Of a stretch of DNA of 64,000 nt, positions 36,814-43,980 are shown piece by piece; the stretch's first letter is position 1; each line of letters begins with the position of its first letter. The notes below the pieces were generated by a model that saw only the letters and a list, made by a program, of their open reading frames with translations, was not told the DNA's origin and did not search any database. Origin of the DNA: Maricaulis sp. (lineage in GTDB: Bacteria; Pseudomonadota; Alphaproteobacteria; Caulobacterales; Maricaulaceae). The stretch spans positions 170,187 through 234,186 of the forward strand of contig NZ_JADFAJ010000012.1 in NCBI RefSeq assembly GCF_015665295.1. The letters run 5' to 3'. The position numbers and the translations under genes were made by a program.

Positions 36814-37158
36814 TCAGCCGGTTTCGCGCGTGTCCTTCGGGGACTTGGCGTGGGAGGTCGCCGGCTGATTGGCGCTTTCAGCGCCAGCCTGGAGGACCTG
36901 CTTGATGCCGTCAGCCGTCATCCCACTGGTAATCTCGGCAAGGCTTCCCTCGTAGTCCGCAATGTCTTCCAGAGCGATCCCGGTGCTCTGCGAGACCGTC
37001 TGGTAGATTGTTCCCATCGCCTCGGCGGGGGCGTCGCCGAGGACCTTGATATTGGCCTGGGTCACCGAGTCCGTGACCGCCGGATTGATGGTCAGTGTCC
37101 CGGCTTCGGCCTGTTGATCCGCCGTGGGGGTGGACGGGGTGGTTTTCCGGTCAGCCAT
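36814..37158 (-). CDS. RebB-family R-body protein homolog
   Basis: 114 residues. The central part NPAVTDSVTQANIKVLGDAP, then AEAMGTIYQTVSQSTGIALE, is close to the RebB signature known from R bodies (refractile, extensible protein ribbons of Caedibacter and others). A Pro/Thr/Glu-rich N-terminus and a polar C-terminal tail flank it. R-body loci usually hold several reb paralogs; here it is a single gene between the pseudouridine synthase and NadQ, with no second reb gene seen in the window. Function in free-living bacteria is unclear. Confidence 0.8.
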   Translation of the reverse strand: MADRKTTPSTPTADQQAEAGTLTINPAVTDSVTQANIKVLGDAPAEAMGTIYQTVSQSTGIALEDIADYEGSLAEITSGMTADGIKQVLQAGAESANQPATSHAKSPKDTRETG

Positions 37159-37247
37159 GTTTGCCTCCGTCGCTCAGTTTGAGGTTGCCAGAATGCCATG
37201 ATGGAGCCTCTGGCTGTTCATGGCCAGTGCGAATGGCCCCGACCGCC

Positions 37248-38219
37248 TCACCCCTCCTTGAGCCGCGGCGTCGCCAGGCCCAGCGAGGGCAGGCCGGCGA
37301 GGGCTTCGCGGCGATAGCGGAACAGCTCGGCCGGGCGGCCGCCGGTGCGGCTTTCCACCCTGCCGGTCCCTTCGACGAATCCGGAACGGTCCAGGGCGCG
37401 GCGGAAATTCTGCTTGTGCAGGCGATAACCCACGACAGCCTCGACGACCTGTTGCAGGGCCGAGAGGGTGAAGACATCGGCCATCAGCTCGAAGATCACC
37501 GGGCGGTATTTGATCTTGCCGCGCAGCCGCGAAATGGCGGTCGCCAGGATGCGGCGATGGTCCGACGCCATGGCCTGGCCCAGGCCCGGCGCGACGAGGC
37601 CCGGCTCGGTCTGCCCGTCGCGGGCCGCTTCGGCAACCAGCCCGGCCTCGTACAGCAATTCATAACGATCCAGCGCCCGGCCTTCCTGCCAGCCACCGGG
37701 ATTGAGCCCGAAACACTGTTTGATGCGGTCATGACAGGAGGCCCGGCGACCGGGGCCGCCCGCCTCGTCAGCCCAGGCCGACAGGCGTGGCAGGATCTGG
37801 CTGTCGATGATGTCCGGCCGTCCCTCTCGCCAGTCTTCCCACGGGAAGAAGCGATACCAGGCGCGCCATTGCCCGCCACCCTCCGGCGGGTCCGAGACGT
37901 CGGGGGTGAGGGCGAGATAGCCGATCGAGATGATGCGGTCGTCTTCCGAACCGGTCATCGCCGCGACCGGCGCCTCGCGGCCGCGATCCCCGAATGTGTA
38001 GAGCTGTTCGACATAGCCGAGCTGGAAGCGGGCCTGTTCATCGACCCAGCGTCGCAGGCCGATTTCCAGGGTACGGTGTTCGGTGGGGTCGAACGGACCG
38101 AAAGGCAGGGCCTCGCCGCCGCCCGGCTGGGGCACGATGAGGACTTGCGGCGTGTCGCCATCGACCGCCAGGATCACCGCGTTGAGGCCGACGGATAGGG
38201 ACTGGCCGGCCTTCACCAT
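37248..38219 (-). CDS. nadQ: NadQ-like NAD-biosynthesis regulator (Nudix-like domain plus winged helix)
   Basis: 323 residues from the ATG at 38219 (a GTG one codon earlier is possible). N-terminal Nudix-like fold without a proper Nudix box (VGLNAVILAVDGDTPQVLIV, LPFGPFDPTEHRTLEIGLR), then a C-terminal NrtR-like winged helix (KIKYRPVIFELMADVFTLSA, HKQNFRRALDRSGFVEGTGR, GGRPAELFRYRREAL). This architecture is COG4111/NadQ, a repressor of de novo NAD genes in alphaproteobacteria (from memory of the family). Three palindromic sites upstream of nadA fit it. It overlaps the HD-hydrolase gene and is expected to be autogenously linked with it. Confidence 0.85.
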   Translation of the reverse strand: MVKAGQSLSVGLNAVILAVDGDTPQVLIVPQPGGGEALPFGPFDPTEHRTLEIGLRRWVDEQARFQLGYVEQLYTFGDRGREAPVAAMTGSEDDRIISIGYLALTPDVSDPPEGGGQWRAWYRFFPWEDWREGRPDIIDSQILPRLSAWADEAGGPGRRASCHDRIKQCFGLNPGGWQEGRALDRYELLYEAGLVAEAARDGQTEPGLVAPGLGQAMASDHRRILATAISRLRGKIKYRPVIFELMADVFTLSALQQVVEAVVGYRLHKQNFRRALDRSGFVEGTGRVESRTGGRPAELFRYRREALAGLPSLGLATPRLKEG

Positions 38220-38839
38220 CACCGCCCCTCGAAAGCCGCCAGAACGGTCTCGAAGCGGTCGAGATAAAGCTGCTGGGCCTGTTTGACGGGCAGGGGTTTG
38301 ATGGCGATCTCCAGTCCGGCCGGGGGACGGCCGAAGAATTTCACGGATTCGCCGTGGCTGAAACCGGCGATCTGGGTGGCCTCGAAATAGGCGCAGATCA
38401 CATCGGCCCGCTTGATCTTGCGTTTGACTTCGACCGGCAGTTTCGGCGGCAGGCCGAAACGCAGCTGGATGGCGGCTTCAAGCCGGTCCTCGAACTCGCG
38501 ATAATTGACCCCGAGCGCCGCCTTGAACGGGCTGATCATGTCGCCGATCACATATTCCGACGCGTCATGCAGCAGGGCCGCGACGCGCCATTTCTGTTCG
38601 AGACCCGGATAGAGATGGTCGAGAATCTCGAGCACCACGACCGAATGCTCGGCGACCGAGAAGGCGTGATCGCCATGCGTCTGGCCATTCCAGCGCGCAA
38701 CCCGGGCCAGGCCATGCGCGATATCCTCGATCTCGACATCAAAGGGCGAGGGATCGAGCAGGTCGAGCCGGCGCCCGGAAATCATGCGCTGCCAGGCGCG
38801 CGGCGCATCCTTGCTTGTCTTCCGGGGGGCAGCAGCCAT
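38219..38839 (-). CDS. HD-domain hydrolase (YfbR/5'-deoxynucleotidase-like)
   Basis: 206 residues from the ATG at 38839. The HD motif is visible as HAFSVAEHSVVVLEI, RVAALLHDASEYVIGDM (HD) and the downstream Asp in IKRADVICAYFEATQ. This matches COG1896/YfbR-type HD phosphohydrolases, which remove phosphate from nucleoside monophosphates. It is coupled (TGATG/GTGA) to NadQ, and an HD-NadQ pair recurs in alphaproteobacteria as I recall, which hints at nucleotide or NAD metabolism. Two upstream Met codons are alternative starts. Confidence 0.85.
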   Translation of the reverse strand: MAAAPRKTSKDAPRAWQRMISGRRLDLLDPSPFDVEIEDIAHGLARVARWNGQTHGDHAFSVAEHSVVVLEILDHLYPGLEQKWRVAALLHDASEYVIGDMISPFKAALGVNYREFEDRLEAAIQLRFGLPPKLPVEVKRKIKRADVICAYFEATQIAGFSHGESVKFFGRPPAGLEIAIKPLPVKQAQQLYLDRFETVLAAFEGR

Positions 38840-39026
38840 GTCGTCCATCTCGTCAGCTTCGGGCGGGCAGGGGAGATAGCAGAGAAGCGGCGACAGGACC
38901 AATCCCGCTTGAGCCGTTGTTCACATCTGCCTGTGCGGGCATGCCGCAGGCTGGTATTTCGTCACTGCATTGACCCGGCGGCCGATCCGGCGCGAAATGT
39001 CCTTATCGATTATAGGGAGACTTCTG

Positions 39027-39401
39027 ATGGGTCTGACACGTGTGATCCTGCGGCTCGGCCGCAATCCGGATGCCGGCTATCCCGAGGGTGATGACGCGCA
39101 TGGCTATGTGATCGTCGCGCCGCTGGACAAGGACGGGAAGCTCGATCTCGATCTCTGGCGCGCCAACAAGGCGGCCTGCACGGTCGATCGCTTTTCCCCG
39201 GACCCGGCGGACAAGGCGGATGGCTGGCTTTCCCATCGCGGCAGTCACTGGTTCTTCCGCTATGACGAGGAAGACGAGGGGCCGGACGAGCCGGTCTACC
39301 GGCTCGGCGATCACACGATGCGCGTTGGCGATTATCTCACCATCCACGAGGCTGACGGCGATGACCTGACCTATCGGGTGACCGAGGCGGTCGCGGTTTA
39401 G
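39027..39401 (+). CDS. Conserved hypothetical protein
   Basis: 124 residues from the ATG at 39027 with AGGGAG 8 nt upstream. Sequence: LTRVILRLGRNPDAGYPEGD, then GYVIVAPLDKDGKLDLDLWR, VDRFSPDPADKADGWLSHR and WFFRYDEEDEGPDEPVY, then HTMRVGDYLTIHEADGD. It is acidic, soluble, with no signal peptide. Such small proteins occur singly in many alphaproteobacteria; I cannot name a function. It is divergent from the HD gene with a 187-bp gap. Confidence 0.75.
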   Translation: MGLTRVILRLGRNPDAGYPEGDDAHGYVIVAPLDKDGKLDLDLWRANKAACTVDRFSPDPADKADGWLSHRGSHWFFRYDEEDEGPDEPVYRLGDHTMRVGDYLTIHEADGDDLTYRVTEAVAV

Positions 39402-39416
39402 GCGGTTTGAGCCCGG

Positions 39417-39581
39417 TCAATCGTGGGGCAATAGATCAACCAGCGCAGGGTTGATGAACAGACGCTCGCGGCCTTCCACGCGTTCTTCCAGGAGGCCGAG
39501 GGCGTGACGGGAATTGCCGTTCATGTCGACGGGATCGACAAGTGAAGCCAACATGTCGACGAAAACGCATTTCATCGACAT
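39417..39581 (-). CDS. Possible short ORF, uncertain
   Basis: 54 residues from an ATG at 39581 (MSMKCVFVDMLASLVDPVDM, then NGNSRHALGLLEERVEGRER and a short hydrophobic end). Codon use looks ordinary, but the start lies in a stretch with repeated CGACATG segments and no good Shine-Dalgarno, and the region 39402-40050 is otherwise occupied by repeats. It could be a decayed gene fragment. Low confidence. Confidence 0.25.
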   Translation of the reverse strand: MSMKCVFVDMLASLVDPVDMNGNSRHALGLLEERVEGRERLFINPALVDLLPHD

Positions 39582-39734
39582 GTCACTTGGCGCTGATGAC
39601 GCGGGCGGCCACGATATGGTTGCAGAGTATCCGTCCAAGGAAAATGTCGGAAATATGTAAGACAGGCACGGTCAATCGCCTCATCCCCCGCGCCAACGGC
39701 GCAAACCCAGCCATAAACCGCTTGCCGGGAGTTC

Positions 39735-39840
39735 GCCGTATCCGGTTCTTCAGGTCAAGGGCGCGTTCGCGCCGCTTCGCGGTTTCACCCTTGAGCTGAA
39801 GAAGCGGATACGGCCTGCTGGCTGACAAGTGATTTATGGA
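39735..39840 (+). repeat. F3 repeat with long inverted arms
   Basis: A 27-nt arm at 39735-39761 (GCCGTATCCGG...TCAAGGG) pairs with 39788-39814 at 25 of 27 positions, with a 26-nt loop containing CGCCGCTTCGC. The 71-bp segment 39770-39840 recurs at 47993-48063 with few changes (ending CCTGCTGGCTGACAAG-GAT-TATGGA). There the left arm is missing. A short tail match is at 9629-9650. Confidence 0.75.
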
Positions 39841-39884
39841 CCGCTCCGCGCGAGGCGCCGGGTTCGAAAGGCAGAACGGGTTCG

Positions 39885-40040
39885 CCTTTCCTCCCCACAT
39901 TGTGGGGAGGTGGATCGCCCGGCAGGGCGAGACGGAGGGGCCGCCGCAGGCGGTGTGCCACGCCCCCCTCGCTGACGCTCGGCTCCATCGACCCGACGCT
40001 GCGCGTTGGCCCACTTCGCCACGCTGTGGGGAAGAAAGCG
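39885..40040 (+). repeat. F2 palindromic repeat, copy 1
   Basis: About 155 bp between F3 and the lipoprotein gene. It starts CCTCCCCACATTGTGGGGAGG (a hairpin) and ends CCACGCTGTGGGGAAG. The interior has GGCAGGGCGAGACGGAGGGG and ACGCTGCGCGTTGGCCCACTTC, resembling the F1 interior in layout. A second copy is at 63326-63477. Confidence 0.75.
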
Positions 40041-40050
40041 TGTTCGCCGC

Positions 40051-40983
40051 CTATTCCTCAGCCACGACCGCCAGCGTCGACAGGTCCGGGCTGATCGCCA
40101 GTCGGGTGATGCCGGTCAGCCAATCGACCGCGCCGATCGGCATCCAGCGACCATAGGCCCGCCAGTAGAGCTGGCCCTCATCGACGGTCAGGAAGGTGAT
40201 TCGGTCGTCCGGCATGACGGCGACCGCAAAGTCCTGGCTTGTCCCGGGCAGGGCGAACATCTCGCGCAGCTCGCCGGTTCGCGTGTTGAGGGCGTGGATC
40301 GTGTGCACACCCGCCTCATCCGCCAGCGTCACATACAATGCCGGACCGCGACCGGCGCGGAAGAAGCTGCGACCGGGATTGTCGGCAATATGGGTGACGG
40401 TTTCCGGCGTCGTGCTGCGGTCGATGAGCTGCAGCGTCATCGGTTCGCCCAGATGGAAGACGGCCACGGCGCGCATGTCGCCGGAAAAACCGTAATAGCC
40501 GACCGGGGCCAGCGCCTGCGCGGGCTGGCGGTCGGAATTGTCCGGATTGGCGAGATAGGCATTGCCGGCATAGCCGCCGGGCGGCTGGTAGATATAGCTC
40601 AGCCGGCCATCCGGCGCGATGCGCGGCGAATACTCGCTCTCGCCCGGTGTCTGTGTGACTTGCGTGGTTTCGCCGCCGGCCAGGTCCAGGCGCCAGATAT
40701 CGGTCTCGCCGGTCGCGTCGTCGGCCGTGTAGAGCAGGCCGCCATCATCGGTGAAGAAGGGCTGGTTGTCATAGCCGGGCCGGATCACGCCGCCGAGGCT
40801 GGCGCCCAGCACCGGCGCCTCGCCCGACCAGTCGAGCGCGAACAGGTGGATATCGGTGCCCGGCGGGCTGGCGTCTTCGGCGTCCTCGGCCGGCGCTTCG
40901 GTCTGAAGGCCTTCACCCTCGTCTGCCGCGGGGGAGCAGGCTGCCAGGGCGGCAATCGAAAACAGGGAAAGCCAGGTTCTCAT
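40051..40983 (-). CDS. Lipoprotein with TolB-like beta-propeller
   Basis: 310 residues from the ATG at 40983, which overlaps the KAS III stop by 4 bp. N-terminus MRTWLSLFSIAALAACSPA has a lipobox (LAAC) with the lipidated Cys at 16. An acidic linker (EAPAEDAEDASPPG) precedes repeats such as GGLLYTADDATGETDIWRLD and YSPRIAPDGRLSYIYQP, typical of TolB/WD40-like propeller blades. It should be anchored in the outer or inner membrane facing the periplasm. Function unknown; coupling to a KAS III gene is unexplained. Confidence 0.75.
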   Translation of the reverse strand: MRTWLSLFSIAALAACSPAADEGEGLQTEAPAEDAEDASPPGTDIHLFALDWSGEAPVLGASLGGVIRPGYDNQPFFTDDGGLLYTADDATGETDIWRLDLAGGETTQVTQTPGESEYSPRIAPDGRLSYIYQPPGGYAGNAYLANPDNSDRQPAQALAPVGYYGFSGDMRAVAVFHLGEPMTLQLIDRSTTPETVTHIADNPGRSFFRAGRGPALYVTLADEAGVHTIHALNTRTGELREMFALPGTSQDFAVAVMPDDRITFLTVDEGQLYWRAYGRWMPIGAVDWLTGITRLAISPDLSTLAVVAEE

Positions 40984-42098
40984 GCCCGTTTCCTGACCGC
41001 AGCCGCGCCGACACCATAGCCGGCTCCGAAGGCACACATGACGCCGGTCTCGCCAACCGCCATATCGTCCGAATGCATTTCGAAATTCATCACCACCGAT
41101 GACGAGGACGTATTGCCATACTCGTGCAGGATGGCGGGGGCATTGTCCTCGGTGCGGTCGCGTTCGAGGATGCGCTTGGCGATCAGGTCGACCATGCGGA
41201 TATTGGCCTGGTGCAGCCAGGTGCGGCGCACATCCTCCGGCGCCAGCTCGATCGCTTCCATCATGCGGCGGGCGACCTGCGGGGCGAAGCCGACCACATC
41301 CTTGAAGACGCGGTGCCCGTCCTGGTCGAGATGCGGTGCGAAGTCGGGGTCGACGGTGCGTTCAGCGATATTGATGAAGCCATAGTCCGAGCGCAGGGCG
41401 GATGACCATTTATTCTCGGCATGGGTGCCGATGACATCCCAGCCGCCGGGCCTGCCGTCATCGGCCTCGACAATCATCGCCGCCGAGGCGTCGCCGAAGA
41501 TGAAATGCACTTCGCGGCGGGAATGCACATTGATGCAGGTCATCAGCTCGGGCGAGCACACCAGGATGCGCCGGGCCTGGCCGGACTTGATCATGCCGTT
41601 GGCCAGGTGCAGGCCATACAGCGCCGAGGCGCAGGCCATCGTCATGTCGAAGGAGAAGCCGCTGGCGCCGATCGCTTCCTGGATCTCGCAGGCGACGGCC
41701 GGGAAATTGCGCTGCTGGGCCGAAGACGCGACAATGACGCCGTCAATGTCGGCGCCTTCATACCCGGCCTTGTCGAGTGCAATCCGGACCGATTTCAGCG
41801 CGAACTCGGCCTGGGTCGAGAGCTCGCCGATCGGCCGCGGCGGAATGCGGGGCACCATCGCATCAATGTCCAGAATGCCGGACTTTTCATACACATGCCG
41901 GCGTTCGATTCCGGAGGCGTTCTTGATGAATTCGCTGGATGAGAGCGGCACTTCCTCGACGTCGCCCGCAGCGATGGCCGCAGCGTGCTCGCTATTGAAG
42001 CGCGTCGCCCAGGCATTGTAGCTGGCAACGAGTTCATCATTCGAGATGACATTGGACGGGACCCAGTATCCCGTTGATCGGATGAGGCTGTTCTTCAC
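40980..42098 (-). CDS. KAS III-like beta-ketoacyl-ACP synthase, paralog 1
   Basis: 372 residues from the GTG at 42098 (VKNSLIRSTGYWVP); an ATG further upstream is less likely. Thiolase-fold condensing enzyme: catalytic Cys in FDMTMACASALYGLHLANGM, His in TWLHQANIRMVDL and Asn in LHEYGNTSSSSVV. FGDASAAMIVEADD and FGAGYGVGAAAV are family signatures. Such enzymes start or extend fatty or related acyl chains. It resembles the paralog at 45446-46561, which is about 3.3 kb away. Confidence 0.88.
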   Translation of the reverse strand: MKNSLIRSTGYWVPSNVISNDELVASYNAWATRFNSEHAAAIAAGDVEEVPLSSSEFIKNASGIERRHVYEKSGILDIDAMVPRIPPRPIGELSTQAEFALKSVRIALDKAGYEGADIDGVIVASSAQQRNFPAVACEIQEAIGASGFSFDMTMACASALYGLHLANGMIKSGQARRILVCSPELMTCINVHSRREVHFIFGDASAAMIVEADDGRPGGWDVIGTHAENKWSSALRSDYGFINIAERTVDPDFAPHLDQDGHRVFKDVVGFAPQVARRMMEAIELAPEDVRRTWLHQANIRMVDLIAKRILERDRTEDNAPAILHEYGNTSSSSVVMNFEMHSDDMAVGETGVMCAFGAGYGVGAAAVRKRA

Positions 42099-42340
42099 GG
42101 TGCGGACTCTGTGCTTGTCCCTGATGGGCCCAGCGTAAAGCATGAGCGCTGCCGATCAATCCGCCCTGTCATTGCACGGATGATGCGCGGGCGCCTCGAA
42201 AACGGGCAGGTGTGCACAATTTCGCGGCGCGCTGCGGCCAATCACGCGAAATCACTGTTGCAAAGTCGACTCGCCGCGATTCCCCGGCCTAGCTCTTTGA
42301 CGATCGCAAAAACACCCAAGGCCCGTTCACGGAGAGCCCC

Positions 42341-43549
42341 ATGGATAGTGGTAACAACGCCTGGATACTGACCTCGACCGCCCTCGTGCTGCTGATGACG
42401 CTGCCCGGGCTGGCGCTGTTTTACGGCGGCATGGTCCGGCGCAAGAATGTGCTCTCCACCCTGATGCAGAGCCTCGGCGCAGCCGCGGTGGTGACCGTGC
42501 TCTGGGCCTTGATTGCCTATTCGCTTGCCTTCTCGGATGGCGGGGCGGTCAATGCCTTCGTCGGCGGGCTGGGCCGTGTCGGCCTGTCGGGCATCATGCC
42601 CGACACAATGTCCGGTGACCTGCCGGAAAACCTCTTCCTCATGTTCCAGCTCACCTTCGCCATTATCACCGTGGCGATCATTGCCGGTGCGGCGGTTGAA
42701 CGGATCCGCTTCTCGGCTTTCATGGTGTTCGGCGCCGCCTGGCTGATCCTGGTCTATGCGCCCATCTGCCACTGGGTGTGGGGTGGCGGCTTTCTCGGCG
42801 ATGCGGGTGTGCTCGATTTCGCCGGGGGTGCCGTCGTGCACATCAATGCCGGCGTTGCCGGTCTGGTGCTGGCCAAATTCCTGGGTCCGCGCAAGGGCTA
42901 TCCGGGCTCCAACCTGGCGCCTGACAATCTGGTGCTGACGGTTACGGGCGCCGGCATGTTGTGGGTTGGCTGGTTCGGCTTCAATGGCGGGTCGGCCCTG
43001 GCGGCAGACGGCGCCGCAGCCCATGCCTTCGTGACCACCCAGGTCGCGGCGGCCAGTGCGGTTCTGGTCTGGATCGGCCTGGAATGGATCCTGCGCGGCA
43101 AGGCCAGCGTGCTCGGTGCTGCGTCCGGTGCCATCGCCGGCCTCGTCGCGATAACCCCGGCCGCAGGTTTCGTGCCGGCCTGGGCCGCCTTCATCATTGG
43201 TGCCTGTGGGGCCTTCGGTGCCTATTGGGGCGTCACCGCGCTGAAGAAAGTGCTCAAGATCGATGATACGCTCGACGCGTTCGGCCTGCACGGTGTGGGC
43301 GGCCTTGTCGGCGCCATCCTGACCGGTGTCTTTGCCTCGGAAGCCATTGGCGGAACCGGCGGCGCGATCGACGGCAACTGGCTGCAGGTCTGGACCCAGA
43401 CCTGGGGGGCGCTGGCTGCCGCGCTCTACTGCGGCGTGGTTACGACTGTCATACTTTTCGTGCAATCAAAGTTCATGAGCCTGCGCGTGGACGAGGAAGG
43501 CGAGATCTCCGGCCTCGACACGACGCTGCACGGTGAATCCATCGGCTGA
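42341..43549 (+). CDS. amt: Ammonium transporter
   Basis: 402 residues, eleven helices predicted. N-terminus NNAWILTSTALVLLMTLPGL, then ALFYGGMVRRKNVLS, is the Amt/Rh opening without a cleaved signal. Later segments include WALIAYSLAFSDG, GGAVVHINAGVAGLVLAKFL with a pore His, GWFGFNGGSALAADGAA, and GLHGVGGLVGAILTGVFA with the second pore His. It imports NH4+/NH3; a P-II protein (GlnK) normally gates Amt, but no glnK is visible next to it. Divergent from KAS III paralog 1, with a 242-bp intergenic region. Confidence 0.97.
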   Translation: MDSGNNAWILTSTALVLLMTLPGLALFYGGMVRRKNVLSTLMQSLGAAAVVTVLWALIAYSLAFSDGGAVNAFVGGLGRVGLSGIMPDTMSGDLPENLFLMFQLTFAIITVAIIAGAAVERIRFSAFMVFGAAWLILVYAPICHWVWGGGFLGDAGVLDFAGGAVVHINAGVAGLVLAKFLGPRKGYPGSNLAPDNLVLTVTGAGMLWVGWFGFNGGSALAADGAAAHAFVTTQVAAASAVLVWIGLEWILRGKASVLGAASGAIAGLVAITPAAGFVPAWAAFIIGACGAFGAYWGVTALKKVLKIDDTLDAFGLHGVGGLVGAILTGVFASEAIGGTGGAIDGNWLQVWTQTWGALAAALYCGVVTTVILFVQSKFMSLRVDEEGEISGLDTTLHGESIG

Positions 43550-43604
43550 TCGCCGAACACACATTTCGTCCTGGCCTGTCCTCCCCGGCCTGAGACGTAT
43601 ACTG

Positions 43605-43657
43605 GGCCCGGCCCGTCGCTCCCGCGTTGTGGGGGTTGGCGGGCCGGGCCTCTTTTT
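43605..43657 (+). terminator. Intrinsic terminator after amt
   Basis: GGCCCGGCCCG at 43605-43615 pairs perfectly with CGGGCCGGGCC at 43640-43650, followed by TCTTTTT. The loop is 24 nt. Placement 56 bp downstream of the amt stop on the same strand makes this a convincing rho-independent terminator. Confidence 0.85.
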
Positions 43658-43706
43658 GGCTGGAGTTATCAAATTTGTATGGGTCGTATTCACTTGTTTT
43701 AGCAGG

Positions 43707-43796
43707 CTAGAAGCCTGCCAGAACGATGACGAAACTGCCCCAGACGATGAAATCGAGAACTCTGGATGCAAATTCGAATAGCGATGCGCGCGGCAT
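43707..43796 (-). CDS. Possible 29-residue membrane protein
   Basis: ATG at 43796 preceded by GGAGAG 5 nt upstream; product MPRASLFEFASRVLDFIVWG, then SFVIVLAGF. It has an amphipathic basic start and one hydrophobic segment at the C-terminus. The stop codon lies inside a small hairpin (GCAGGC...GCCTGC). It is in the 430-bp gap between amt and the serine hydrolase, on the minus strand. A plausible small membrane protein, but without comparative evidence. Confidence 0.45.
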   Translation of the reverse strand: MPRASLFEFASRVLDFIVWGSFVIVLAGF

Positions 43797-43980
43797 GATG
43801 TCTCTCCCTGTATTCGAGAGGAGGATGGCGAGGTGCGGTGACAAAAGGAGTCATGCCTCGGGGGTTGAGTCTGGCGAGCCGGGGCGGGGACTGCTACCCC
43901 TTGGAGGTGTGATCGATTGGCAGGAAGAGCTCAGCAAGCGAAGCGGTGTTTGTTGGCAAGACACGCCCGGGGGACACGGT

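Noticed and set aside
39583..40014. Minus-strand open frame through the repeat region before the lipoprotein gene
   Set aside because: Most of it is translation of F2 and F3 repeats; the remaining 43 codons have no start signal.
42144..42340. Sigma-54 promoter or NtrC site upstream of amt
   Set aside because: A TTGCA is present but no GG at the required -24 spacing, so no nitrogen-type promoter can be supported.
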